Assembly (NCBI GenBank): GCA_964344135.1
Contig: CAYFMF010000016.1
Coordinates: 1-35,218 of the forward strand
Direction: 5' to 3'
Source of the DNA: Thiopontia sp964344135
GTDB lineage: Bacteria > Pseudomonadota > Gammaproteobacteria > GCF-002020875
DNA: 35,218 bases
Below the pieces are notes generated by a model. It ran no database searches and had not been told where the DNA came from. It saw only the letters and a list, made by a program, of their open reading frames with translations. Numbering within the stretch: the stretch's first letter is position 1; each line of letters starts with the position of its first letter. Positions 1 to 7,649 of the stretch are shown one piece after another. A program made the position numbers and the translations under genes.

Positions 1-319
1 CACTACCCCCGCCAATCCCGACAACCACCTCAACCCCCGAGTTGCTGCTTGCCTCGACAATCTCATCGATATCTGCCGGGGAGGGTTCACCGGAGATCCG
101 GAAGTGGTCCACCAGCTCGAGCGTGCCGCGCCGGATTGCAGCCAGCAACTGGAATCGCCTCTCCAGAAGGTCGAAGGAGCGATCTGCCGTGATCAGCAGC
201 AGGCGGTTTCCATAACGGGAGGCAACCTCACCCACCTGTTGTGAGACAGCGGAACCAAAATGGATCTCCGGTACCGGGGCACACTGGAATGGCGAGCATT
301 TCGCATCAGAAGGGTTCAT
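1..319 (-). CDS. Iron-containing alcohol dehydrogenase family protein, N-terminal part (cut by window edge)
   Basis: Reading the minus strand from an ATG at 319 gives 106 residues that run off the window. Seen: a segment IHFGSAVSQQVGEVASRYGN, then LLLITADRSF, and at the cut VVVGIGGGS. This spacing and the GIGGGS dinucleotide-binding motif are typical of the N-terminal domain of Fe-ADH/glycerol dehydrogenase-type oxidoreductases, which oxidise or reduce alcohols with NAD(P) and an active-site metal. The metal-binding histidines would lie beyond the window, so substrate and metal cannot be judged. The start lies 11 bases after the acnB stop, so it is probably the last visible member of the cbbR-def-icd-acnB run. 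The nearest Shine-Dalgarno-like AGGAG is inside the end of acnB and rather far from the ATG. Family call is good; subfamily unknown. Confidence 0.8.
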   Translation of the reverse strand, partial: MNPSDAKCSPFQCAPVPEIHFGSAVSQQVGEVASRYGNRLLLITADRSFDLLERRFQLLAAIRRGTLELVDHFRISGEPSPADIDEIVEASSNSGVEVVVGIGGGS

Positions 320-330
320 GCAGAGCGACT

Positions 331-2877
331 CTACAGCTCCTGCTGACTAAAATCGAGAAACCGATAGATCTCCACACGGTTTGCACTGATCTGCTCCGCA
401 AACTCCATATACTCCTCAACGGTTGGAATGTGACCGAGAATGGCAGTGACTGCAGAGAGCTCGGCGGAGGCAAGATAGACATTGGCCCCGGTCCCCAGGC
501 GGTTGGGGAAATTCCTGGTTGAGGTGGAGATGGCGGTACTGTTCTCCTCGATTCTGGCCTGGTTCCCCATGCAGAGAGAGCAGCCGGGGGTCTCCAGCCG
601 TGCCCCAACCCTGCCAAAGGTCCCGTAGACCCCCTCCTCGATCAGTTGCTGACGATCCATCCTGGTGGGTGGCGCAATCCAGAGCCGTGTGGGCAGCGCC
701 TCCACCCCCTCGAGCAGCAGCCCTGCGGCACGAAAGTGGCCAATATTGGTCATGCAGGAGCCGATAAAGACCTCATCAACCCGCTCCCCGGAGAGCTCGG
801 AGAGCGTTCTGGCATCATCCGGGTCATTGGGGGCACAGAGGATCGGCTCGGTAATCTCCGACAGGTTGATTTCAACCACTGCAGCATAGGAGGCATCCGG
901 ATCGGCCCGCATCAATTGTGGCTGCTCCAGCCACCGCTCCATCGCCTCGATTCTCCGCTCCAGGGTGGTCCGGCTCTGGTACCCCTGCTCCACCATCCAC
1001 CTCAGCAGTGCCACATTGGAACGGAGGTAATCGGCCACCCTCTTCTCACTCAGGTTGATGGTTGCAGCAGAGGCAGAACGCTCCGCCGTGGCATCGGTGA
1101 GTTCGAAGGCCTGCTCAACGGTCAGATCCTCCAGCCCCTCAATCTCGAGAACTCTTCCCGAGAAGATATTCTTTTTCCCCCTCTTCTCCACTGTCAGCAA
1201 CCCCTGCCGGATTGCCTGCAGTGGAATGGCATGGACCAGGTCACGCAGGGTAATCCCGGGCTGCATCTCTCCGCTGAAACGAACCAGAACCGACTCCGGC
1301 ATATCGAGTGGCATCACTCCGGTGGCGGCGGCAAAGGCAACCAGCCCTGAACCGGCAGGAAAGGAGATCCCCAGCGGAAAACGGGTGTGAGAGTCCCCCC
1401 CGGTCCCGACTCTGTCGGGCAGCAACATTCGGTTAAGCCAGGAGTGGATAATGCCATCCCCCGGCTTCAGGGAGATGCCGTTTCTCGCGGTCATGAAGCC
1501 GGGAAGGGTCTGATGGGTCACAAGATCGACCGGACGGGGGTAGGCGGCCGTATGGCAGAAGGACTGCATCACCAGATCGGCACTGAACTCCAGGCAGGCC
1601 AGATCTTTCAGCTCATCACGGGTCATCGGCCCTGTCGTATCCTGGGAACCTACAGTAGAGATTCTCGGCTCACAGTAGCTGCCCGGGGCCACCCCATCGA
1701 CACCACATGCCCTCCCCACCAGTTTCTGCGCCAGGGTGTAGCCACCCTCCACCCTCCCGGTTGTTGCGGTGCGAAACAGGGTCGATCGTCCCAAGCCCAA
1801 CAGCTCGCGCGCACGATCGGTCAGCGCCCTGCCGATAATCAGCGGGATTCGTCCCCCCGCCTGTACCTCGTCCCGCAACACCTCGGTCTTGAGCAAAAAG
1901 CGGGTAATCAACACATCGCTCTCATGATCCCGAAGCTCTCCCAGGGCAGGGTAGAGATCCACAACCTGCCCCATCTCCAGTTCGGAGACATCCATCTCGA
2001 TCGGCAGGGTTCCCGCATCCTCCAGGGTGTTGAAGAAGATGGGCGCAATCTTTCCGCCAAGACAGTACCCGCCCGCCCGCTTGTTGGGGATATGGGGCAG
2101 ATCCTCCCCGGTATGCCAGAGCAGAGAGTTGGTGGCTGACTTGCGAGAGGAGCCGGTCCCAACCACATCGCCCACATAGACCAGTGGATACCCCTTCTCC
2201 TTTAACTGCCGAATCTGCTCCAGGGGCTGCTCACTGACCCCCTCACGAGCCATCTTCAACATCGACAGTGCATGGAGGGGGATATCGGGTCGGGACCAGG
2301 CATCCATCCCGGGCGAAAGGTCATCGGTATTGGTCTCCCCCGGAACCCTGAAGACCGTCAGGGTCACCTTGTCGGGAACTCCGGGGCACCCGGTAAACCA
2401 GGTTGCATCGGCCCACTGCTCCATCAGCCGCTGCGCATGGGGATTGCCGGCCTGCCTCATCTCCTCGACACGGGAGATTCCGTCATAGACCAGTAGGGTG
2501 TGTGACAGCGCCTCTACAGCAGCAGTGGCCAGCGGCTCATCATCCAGGGCATGAATCAGTGGCTCGATGTTATACCCACCCCGCATGGTACCGAGCATCC
2601 TGATCGCCTCCAGCGGAGGGATCAGCGGAGAGAGAGACTCTCGCTGTGAGACTTCTGCCAGAAACGCTGCCTTGACCCGGGCCGCCTCGTCCACCCCCGG
2701 GGGAACCCGCTCTCTGAGCAGCTCAAGAAGCTCACTCCCCTCGCCACCCGGCGCCTCCAGCAGCTGAACCAGCTCCTCAACCTGTGCCCGGTTCAGTGGC
2801 CTGGGTGGTATACCATCAGCCGCACGCTCATCAACCTCCCTCTGAATCTCCGCCAGAAAATCAGTGGCCGAGATCAT
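331..2877 (-). CDS. acnB: Aconitate hydratase B (bifunctional aconitase/2-methylisocitrate dehydratase)
   Basis: 848 residues, close to the usual ~865 for AcnB. It interconverts citrate and isocitrate in the cytoplasmic TCA cycle; AcnB enzymes also handle 2-methylisocitrate. The N-terminal HEAT-like domain (about residues 1-160, with the segment VPPGVDEAARVKAAFLAEV) precedes the swivel domain, the AcnB domain order. The three 4Fe-4S cysteines are present: C708 in GSCMTNIGHF and C766/C769 in PGCSLCMGNQAR. Signature segments such as VGDVVGTGSSRKSATNS and VGTGGDSHTRFP are intact. Its start overlaps the icd stop by four bases (ATGA), so it is translationally coupled to icd and not promoted alone. 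AcnB apo-enzyme can act as an RNA-binding regulator in relatives; nothing here tests that. Confidence 0.98.
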   Translation of the reverse strand: MISATDFLAEIQREVDERAADGIPPRPLNRAQVEELVQLLEAPGGEGSELLELLRERVPPGVDEAARVKAAFLAEVSQRESLSPLIPPLEAIRMLGTMRGGYNIEPLIHALDDEPLATAAVEALSHTLLVYDGISRVEEMRQAGNPHAQRLMEQWADATWFTGCPGVPDKVTLTVFRVPGETNTDDLSPGMDAWSRPDIPLHALSMLKMAREGVSEQPLEQIRQLKEKGYPLVYVGDVVGTGSSRKSATNSLLWHTGEDLPHIPNKRAGGYCLGGKIAPIFFNTLEDAGTLPIEMDVSELEMGQVVDLYPALGELRDHESDVLITRFLLKTEVLRDEVQAGGRIPLIIGRALTDRARELLGLGRSTLFRTATTGRVEGGYTLAQKLVGRACGVDGVAPGSYCEPRISTVGSQDTTGPMTRDELKDLACLEFSADLVMQSFCHTAAYPRPVDLVTHQTLPGFMTARNGISLKPGDGIIHSWLNRMLLPDRVGTGGDSHTRFPLGISFPAGSGLVAFAAATGVMPLDMPESVLVRFSGEMQPGITLRDLVHAIPLQAIRQGLLTVEKRGKKNIFSGRVLEIEGLEDLTVEQAFELTDATAERSASAATINLSEKRVADYLRSNVALLRWMVEQGYQSRTTLERRIEAMERWLEQPQLMRADPDASYAAVVEINLSEITEPILCAPNDPDDARTLSELSGERVDEVFIGSCMTNIGHFRAAGLLLEGVEALPTRLWIAPPTRMDRQQLIEEGVYGTFGRVGARLETPGCSLCMGNQARIEENSTAISTSTRNFPNRLGTGANVYLASAELSAVTAILGHIPTVEEYMEFAEQISANRVEIYRFLDFSQQEL

Positions 2878-4193
2878 GCCACCTCTTCCATCGGGTCATC
2901 CCCTTTTGAGGCGGTAATCACCTCGACCATCGCATCTGCAAACTCCGATGTGGAGAGCAGGGTCGCCCCCTCCATCAGGCGGTGGAAATCGTAGGTTACC
3001 CGCCGCTGCAGAATCACCTGCTCCAGGGCGTGGTGGATCATGGCCGTCACCTCCTCCCAACCCAGGTATTCAAACATCATCGCCCCGGAGAGGATCACCG
3101 ACCCTGGGTTGACCTTGTTCTGATCCGCATATCTGGGGGCGGTCCCATGGGTTGCCTCGAAGATGGCATGGCCCGTCTGCTGATTAATATTGGCACCCGG
3201 GGCAATCCCGATTCCTCCCACGATGGCAGCCAACGCATCCGAAATATAGTCGCCGTTGAGATTGAGGGTGGCGATTACCGAGTATTCAGCAGGGCGCAGC
3301 AGGATCTGCTGCAGAAAGGCGTCCGCAATCACATCCTTGATGATCACCTTTCCCCCGGCCTCAGCCTCTCTCAGCGCCTCGGCGGCAGCTGCCTCTCCGG
3401 TCGTCTCCCGGATCTGCTCAAACTGCTGCCAACTGAAGGTCTGGTCGGCAAACTCCCGTTCGGCCAGTTCGTACCCCCACTGCTTGAAGGCCCCCTCGGT
3501 AAACTTCATGATGTTTCCCTTGTGGACCAGCGTCACCGAGGGGCGACCATGGTCAATTGCATAGCGGATCGCCTCACGGATCAGGCGCTCCGACCCCTCG
3601 CGGGAGACCGGCTTGATTCCAAACGATGAGCTCTCCGGGAAGCGGATCTTCTCCACCCCCATCTCATCAATCAGGAACCGCTTCAGCTTGCGATTCTCCT
3701 CGGTACCGGTGAGATACTCGATCCCGGCATAGATATCCTCGGTGTTCTCCCGGAAGACCACCATATCGACCCGCTCCGGGTGTTTTACCGGGCTGGGCAC
3801 ACCATTGAAATAGCGTACTGGACGCAGACAGGTAAAGAGGTCCAGCTCCTGACGCAGGGTCACATTGAGAGAGCGCATCCCCTCTCCGACCGGGGTGGTG
3901 AGCGGCCCCTTGATCCCGACCTTGCAGTTGCGAAAGGCCTTCAGCGTCTCCTCCGGGAGCCACTGTCCGCTCTGCCGGAATGCCTTCTCCCCAGCCAGTA
4001 CCTCTCTCCACTGCACGCAACGCTGGTCTCCATAACAGCGGTTGACTGCGGCATCAAAGACCCTCCGGGCTGCCCTCCAGATATCACGCCCAATCCCGTC
4101 TCCCTCAATAAAGGGGATCACCGGCTGATCAGGGACACTCAACCCCTGACCGCTCTTCTCTATTAGTCCGTTCAATTCAATGCTTGATCTCAT
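2874..4193 (-). CDS. icd: Isocitrate dehydrogenase, NADP-dependent
   Basis: 439 residues (E. coli Icd is 416). It oxidatively decarboxylates isocitrate to 2-oxoglutarate. Seen: PFIEGDGIGRD at the N-terminus, the phosphate-loop serine S108 in GMRSLNVTLRQE (the residue phosphorylated by AceK in E. coli), the metal site region GDYISD, and EATHGTAPRYADQNKVNPG with TYDFHRLM near the C-terminus. The R-Y pair in APRYA plus Y and R in TYDFHRLM match the NADP-specific class. The start overlaps the end of a 59-residue ORF by 17 bases, and the stop overlaps acnB, so the three are packed as one unit. No aceK lies in this window, so control by phosphorylation is only possible, not shown. Confidence 0.97.
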   Translation of the reverse strand: MRSSIELNGLIEKSGQGLSVPDQPVIPFIEGDGIGRDIWRAARRVFDAAVNRCYGDQRCVQWREVLAGEKAFRQSGQWLPEETLKAFRNCKVGIKGPLTTPVGEGMRSLNVTLRQELDLFTCLRPVRYFNGVPSPVKHPERVDMVVFRENTEDIYAGIEYLTGTEENRKLKRFLIDEMGVEKIRFPESSSFGIKPVSREGSERLIREAIRYAIDHGRPSVTLVHKGNIMKFTEGAFKQWGYELAEREFADQTFSWQQFEQIRETTGEAAAAEALREAEAGGKVIIKDVIADAFLQQILLRPAEYSVIATLNLNGDYISDALAAIVGGIGIAPGANINQQTGHAIFEATHGTAPRYADQNKVNPGSVILSGAMMFEYLGWEEVTAMIHHALEQVILQRRVTYDFHRLMEGATLLSTSEFADAMVEVITASKGDDPMEEVA

Positions 4194-4356
4194 CCACCAC
4201 CGCCTGCAGCCGTTCGGTGGAATATGCCTGAAGATTTCTCAGCAACACCTGCTCCATCTGCTCGCGCTGGAAGCCGGTGTACTCCTTGCACCAGTAATCG
4301 ACCAGATCACCCAGCAACTTCTTCCGCTCACTATCTTCAAAATATAAGGTACTCAT
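4177..4356 (-). CDS. Small uncharacterised protein, 59 aa, upstream of icd
   Basis: An ATG at 4356, with AGGA nine bases upstream, opens 59 codons ending at a TGA at 4177. The product begins MSTLYFEDSERKKLLGDLVD and is charged, with alternating acidic and basic residues, one Trp-Cys pair and several Leu/Gln-rich stretches that would form helices. No signal peptide, membrane span or metal motif is visible. It overlaps the start of icd by 17 bases and follows def after 39 bases, so it lies in the same transcript direction as cbbR-def-icd-acnB. I do not recognise the family. The ribosome binding site and tight packing argue for a real gene that could couple icd translation. Confidence 0.6.
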   Translation of the reverse strand: MSTLYFEDSERKKLLGDLVDYWCKEYTGFQREQMEQVLLRNLQAYSTERLQAVVDEIKH

Positions 4357-4395
4357 AAACCAGTTCCTGACTCACTCTAATTCCGACCAATTCTA

Positions 4396-4911
4396 TCAGG
4401 TATAGTCCACCATTTCCTCTTCCGCTATCAGTTCGGCTGGATTTTCCATTCGATCCGGATAGAGAAGACCGATCAGATGGTCACACTCATGCTGCACCAC
4501 TCTTGCATGAAAACCGTCAACCTCTCGCTCAAGACGGTTTCCGTCCAGATAAAGGCCGGAGTAGCGAATCCGGCGATGGCGTGGTACAACCCCTCGCAAC
4601 CCCGGAATACTGAGGCACCCTTCCCACCCCTCTTCCATCTCACCGCCAATGGGTTCGATTTGCGGGTTGATCAAAACCGTTTCCGGAACCGGGTCTGCAT
4701 CGGGATAGCGTTCAGAGCTCACCACCCCGAAGACAACAAGCTGCAGATTGATCCCCACCTGTGGTGCAGCAAGACCCACCCCACCGTACGCCTCCATGGT
4801 CTCCCACAGATCCTGTGCGATCTCTCTCAGGCTGTCATCAAAACTGAGTACGGGCTCGGCCTGGCGTTCAAGCTCAACACGCCCGCGCTCCAGTATTTTC
4901 AGGATGGCCAC
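4396..4911 (-). CDS. def: Peptide deformylase
   Basis: 171 residues, normal length. It removes the formyl group from the N-terminal methionine of nascent proteins using an active-site metal. All three family motifs are intact: GVGLAAPQVG (44-53), EGCLS with metal ligand C99 (97-101), and HECDH (141-145) providing two histidine ligands and the catalytic glutamate. The start is GTG, whose first G is the last base of the cbbR TAG stop, giving a TAGTG junction; this suggests termination-reinitiation coupling. Bacterial def genes are more often beside fmt, so this may be a second deformylase gene in the genome. Function is firm; the reason for the linkage to cbbR is unknown. Confidence 0.96.
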   Translation of the reverse strand: MAILKILERGRVELERQAEPVLSFDDSLREIAQDLWETMEAYGGVGLAAPQVGINLQLVVFGVVSSERYPDADPVPETVLINPQIEPIGGEMEEGWEGCLSIPGLRGVVPRHRRIRYSGLYLDGNRLEREVDGFHARVVQHECDHLIGLLYPDRMENPAELIAEEEMVDYT

Positions 4912-5831
4912 TATGCTCCAGCCTCACTCACCAGGGAGGAGCCCTCATCCAGTACAAACTGGCGAAAGGATTCGGCAACCGGTGAGAGCCGCTTTCCCTT
5001 GCGATAGACCAGATGCCACTGGCGCCGGATCGGAAGGTCCTTTACATCAAGCACCCGCAGCGCCCGTGCCTCCAGCTCCATCTGAATCGTATGAATCGAG
5101 ACCATTGCCAGCCCCAACCCGGCCTGAACCGCCTGTTTGATCGCTTCATTGCTACCAAACTCCATTCTGGTCTCGATACCAAGCCCTCGCTCCTCAAAGA
5201 AGCGCTCCATGGCGGTACGGGTTCCCGACCCCTGCTCGCGCACCACAAAACGCTCCTTCTGAATCTCCTCCGGTGTCAGTCGGCTGTGCTTTCCAAACAG
5301 GGGGTGATTCTTGCCAACCACCAGTACCAGTGGGTTTTCCATAAAGGCCTCCGCAACCACATCCAGCTTCTCCGGAGGCTGCCCCATGATCACCAGATCC
5401 GGTTCATTGGCCGAGAGCGCCTCCAGCAGCCGCTGACGGTTGGTTACATCGAGGGAGAATGTGATCTCGGGATGGCGCTGGATAAAGGTGGCCAGCAGGT
5501 TGGTCGCAAAGGAGTTGGCGGTACTGGCCACCAGGATATTGAGTTGCCCATGGCGAACCCCCTTGAGATCCTCAATATACTCCTCCGCCTCGCTCAGCTG
5601 GCGACTGATGGAACGACTGGTCTCATAGAACTCACGCCCGGCATCGGTGAGAAAGATCTTCTTTCCCAGGTGGTCAAAGAGGGCGATACCAAGACTCTCC
5701 TCCAGCTGCTTGATCTGCATCGAGACCGCGGGTTGTGTAAGATGGAGTGTCTCAGCGGCCCGGGTAAAACTGGAGTGGTGGGCAACCGACTCAAACACCC
5801 GAAGCTGGCGAAAGGTAACATTAAGAGGCAT
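4911..5831 (-). CDS. cbbR: LysR-type regulator of carbon fixation, CbbR
   Basis: 306 residues. An N-terminal winged helix-turn-helix covers about residues 5-65 (FRQLRVFESVAHHSSFTRAA and the recognition helix around TQPAVSMQIKQLE), followed by a two-lobed LysR substrate-binding domain (about 92-300). The N-terminus VTFRQLRVFE and the divergent position next to cbbM are characteristic of CbbR, which activates RuBisCO operons in response to metabolites such as RuBP, PEP or NADPH in relatives. The ATG at 5831 has no clear Shine-Dalgarno sequence, and a LysR-type box begins nine bases upstream, which fits autorepression by CbbR. The stop shares a base with the def start. Identification rests on sequence style plus context; the ligand is unknown. 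Confidence 0.93.
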   Translation of the reverse strand: MPLNVTFRQLRVFESVAHHSSFTRAAETLHLTQPAVSMQIKQLEESLGIALFDHLGKKIFLTDAGREFYETSRSISRQLSEAEEYIEDLKGVRHGQLNILVASTANSFATNLLATFIQRHPEITFSLDVTNRQRLLEALSANEPDLVIMGQPPEKLDVVAEAFMENPLVLVVGKNHPLFGKHSRLTPEEIQKERFVVREQGSGTRTAMERFFEERGLGIETRMEFGSNEAIKQAVQAGLGLAMVSIHTIQMELEARALRVLDVKDLPIRRQWHLVYRKGKRLSPVAESFRQFVLDEGSSLVSEAGA

Positions 5832-5839
5832 GGATTTAA

Positions 5840-5862
5840 TTATAAGCTATAACTTATGGTAA
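5840..5862. promoter_or_regulatory. Putative CbbR operator between cbbR and cbbM
   Basis: TTATAAGCTATAA (5840-5852) fits the LysR-type T-N11-A / TTA-N7-TAA pattern. Overlapping it is the inverted repeat ATAAG-N6-CTTAT (5842-5857), and a further TTATGGTAA follows (5854-5862). The site lies in the 153-bp divergent region directly upstream of cbbR, so it could serve both cbbM activation and cbbR autoregulation. Assignment to CbbR is inference from position and consensus. Confidence 0.55.
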
Positions 5863-5886
5863 CAATCAAAAAGATTTACTGTTAAT

Positions 5887-5892
5887 TATACT
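5887..5892 (+). promoter_or_regulatory. Candidate -10 element of the cbbM promoter
   Basis: TATACT (5887-5892) is near the sigma-70 -10 consensus. The matching -35 position (about 5864-5869, AATCAA) is poor, as expected for an activator-dependent promoter with the CbbR box just upstream. The mRNA would have a leader of about 85 bases with a six-base-pair hairpin (TGGGAG/CTCCCA, 5922-5941). Confidence 0.35.
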
Positions 5893-5984
5893 TCCGCCCC
5901 ACTAATGTTCAATCCACTGGATGGGAGGGGTAACTCTCCCAGGCCAAACGAAATTAACCATTGAGACCATACAAGGAGAATAGA

Positions 5985-7364
5985 ATGGATCAATCAGCAC
6001 GTTATGCAGATCTCTCTCTGAATGAAGATGATCTGATCGCCGATGGCAAGCACGTACTTGTTGCCTACAAGATGGCGCCGGCAGCCGGCTTTGGCTTCCT
6101 GGAGGTTGCAGCTCACTTTGCAGCAGAGTCCTCTACCGGTACCAACGTAGAGGTTTCTACTACAGACGACTTCACCAAGGGTGTTGACGCTCTGGTATAT
6201 CACATTGACGAGGCGACTGAGGAGATGCGCATTGCATACCCTATCGAGCTGTTCGACCGCAACGTCACGGACGGCCGCACCATGCTGGTCTCCTTCCTCA
6301 CCCTCTGTATCGGTAACAACCAGGGTATGGGTGACTGTGCATACGCGAAGATGTATGACTTCTACATGCCACAGCGCATGATCCAGCTGTTCGACGGTCC
6401 TGCCAAGGACATCTCCGACATGTGGCGCATCCTCGGTCGTCCAGTCGAGAACGGCGGTTACATCGCCGGTACCATCATCAAGCCCAAGCTGGGTCTGCGT
6501 CCAGAGCCATTTGCCGAGGCTGCCTACCAGTTCTGGCTGGGTGGTGACTTCATCAAGAACGACGAGCCTCAGGGTAACCAGGTATTCTGCCCTGCGAAGA
6601 AGGTATACCCACTGGTTGCTGACGCCATGAAGCGCGCTCAGGATGAGACTGGCGAGGCCAAGCTCTTCTCTGCAAACATTACTGCGGATGACCATAACGA
6701 GATGATCGCTCGTGGTGAGTTCATCCTCGAGACCTTCGCTGAGGATGCAGACAAGGTTGCATTCCTGGTTGACGGCTATGTTGGTGGTCCAGGTATGGTC
6801 ACTACTGCACGTCGCTACTTCGCGGGTCAGTACCTCCACTACCATCGTGCAGGTCACGGTGCGGTAACTTCACCAAGCTCCAAGCGTGGTTACACCGCAT
6901 TCGTACTGGCGAAGATGTCCCGTCTGCAGGGTGCCTCCGGTATCCACGTGGGCACCATGGGCTACGGCAAGATGGAGGGTGATGCCTCTGACAAGATCAT
7001 CGCCTACATGATCGAGCGTGACGAGTGCCAGGGTCCTGTCTACAACCAGAAGTGGTACGGCATGAAGCCAACGACTCCAATCATCTCTGGTGGCATGAAC
7101 GCACTGCGTCTGCCAGGCTTCTTCGAGAACCTGGGCCACGGAAACATCATCAACACCTCTGGTGGTGGTTCCTACGGTCACATCGACTCTCCAGCTGCTG
7201 GTGCAACCTCTCTGCGTCAGTCCTACGAGTGCTGGAAGGCGGGTGCCGACCCCATCGAGTGGGCGAAGGAGCACAAGGAGTTCGCTCGTGCATTCGAGTC
7301 GTTCCCACACGATGCAGATTCCATCTTCCCAGGATGGAGAGACAAGCTGGGCGTACACAAGTAA
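5985..7364 (+). CDS. cbbM: Ribulose-1,5-bisphosphate carboxylase/oxygenase, form II large subunit
   Basis: 459 residues from the ATG at 5985, with AAGGAG at 5973-5978; an upstream in-frame TTG at 5961 is rejected because it lies before this ribosome binding site. It fixes CO2 onto RuBP in the Calvin cycle. Key residues fall at exactly the Rhodospirillum rubrum numbers: K166 (TIIKPKLG), carbamylated K191 with D193/E194 (GGDFIKNDEP), and loop-6 K329 (GTMGYGKMEG). No small-subunit gene follows, as expected for form II. Codon use is strongly biased and smoother than in the neighbours, suggesting high expression. It is divergent from cbbR, and a strong terminator follows. Form II enzymes have low CO2/O2 specificity and suit CO2-rich, low-oxygen habitats. 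Confidence 0.99.
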   Translation: MDQSARYADLSLNEDDLIADGKHVLVAYKMAPAAGFGFLEVAAHFAAESSTGTNVEVSTTDDFTKGVDALVYHIDEATEEMRIAYPIELFDRNVTDGRTMLVSFLTLCIGNNQGMGDCAYAKMYDFYMPQRMIQLFDGPAKDISDMWRILGRPVENGGYIAGTIIKPKLGLRPEPFAEAAYQFWLGGDFIKNDEPQGNQVFCPAKKVYPLVADAMKRAQDETGEAKLFSANITADDHNEMIARGEFILETFAEDADKVAFLVDGYVGGPGMVTTARRYFAGQYLHYHRAGHGAVTSPSSKRGYTAFVLAKMSRLQGASGIHVGTMGYGKMEGDASDKIIAYMIERDECQGPVYNQKWYGMKPTTPIISGGMNALRLPGFFENLGHGNIINTSGGGSYGHIDSPAAGATSLRQSYECWKAGADPIEWAKEHKEFARAFESFPHDADSIFPGWRDKLGVHK

Positions 7365-7368
7365 CCCT

Positions 7369-7390
7369 ACGAATGCTTGATAGCATTCGT
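7369..7390 (+). promoter_or_regulatory. Stem-loop just after cbbM
   Basis: ACGAATGC-TTGATA-GCATTCGT forms a perfect 8-bp stem with a 6-base loop five bases after the cbbM stop. It has no T tract, so it is more likely a 3'-end stabilising structure than a terminator. It precedes the true terminator by about 30 bases. Confidence 0.5.
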
Positions 7391-7420
7391 GGTCATCTTG
7401 GGATAACCCCCCCCTTGTTG

Positions 7421-7451
7421 AAAAGAGACCCCCTCGCGGGGTCTCTTTTTT
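7421..7451 (+). terminator. Rho-independent terminator of cbbM
   Basis: GAGACCCC (7425-7432), a 5-base loop, and GGGGTCTC (7438-7445) followed by a run of T. AAAA before the stem pairs with the T tract, so it could act in both directions. It separates cbbM from cbbQ, implying that cbbQO either has its own promoter or receives limited read-through. Confidence 0.92.
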
Positions 7452-7493
7452 ACCCAATAACCAACCTTTTTTATCAAGATAACAATACGCTTC

Positions 7494-7562
7494 AGAGCCA
7501 TTTGCAAAACTATCGACGGATGGGGCGCCGCTCCCACCGGTTAGAGTTTCGCAAATGGCTCT
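7494..7562. repeat. 69-bp imperfect long hairpin (MITE-like or regulatory)
   Basis: AGAGCCATTTGC (7494-7505) is exactly inverted as GCAAATGGCTCT (7551-7562). After one mismatch the stem continues with AAACT/AGTTT. The loop of about 33 bases is GC-rich. The heptamer CTTCAGA occurs at both ends as a direct repeat (7490-7496 and 7561-7567), partly inside the stem. There is no T tract. It may be a small non-autonomous insertion or a structured element ahead of cbbQ; only one copy is in the window. Confidence 0.55.
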
Positions 7563-7649
7563 TCAGACAAGGATAAAACCGACCTTTTGTAGTATCTTTA
7601 TCTGAACAGCATTACAGACTCAAACCCGACCATTACCTGGAGCTTCAAC

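Noticed and set aside
5961..5984. TTG start for cbbM, eight codons upstream
   Set aside because: The strong AAGGAG lies inside that stretch and serves the ATG at 5985; R. rubrum residue numbers fit only the ATG start.
5994..6857. 287-aa open frame antisense to cbbM
   Set aside because: Shadow of the strongly biased cbbM codons; no ribosome site and low-complexity, Val/Leu-rich translation.
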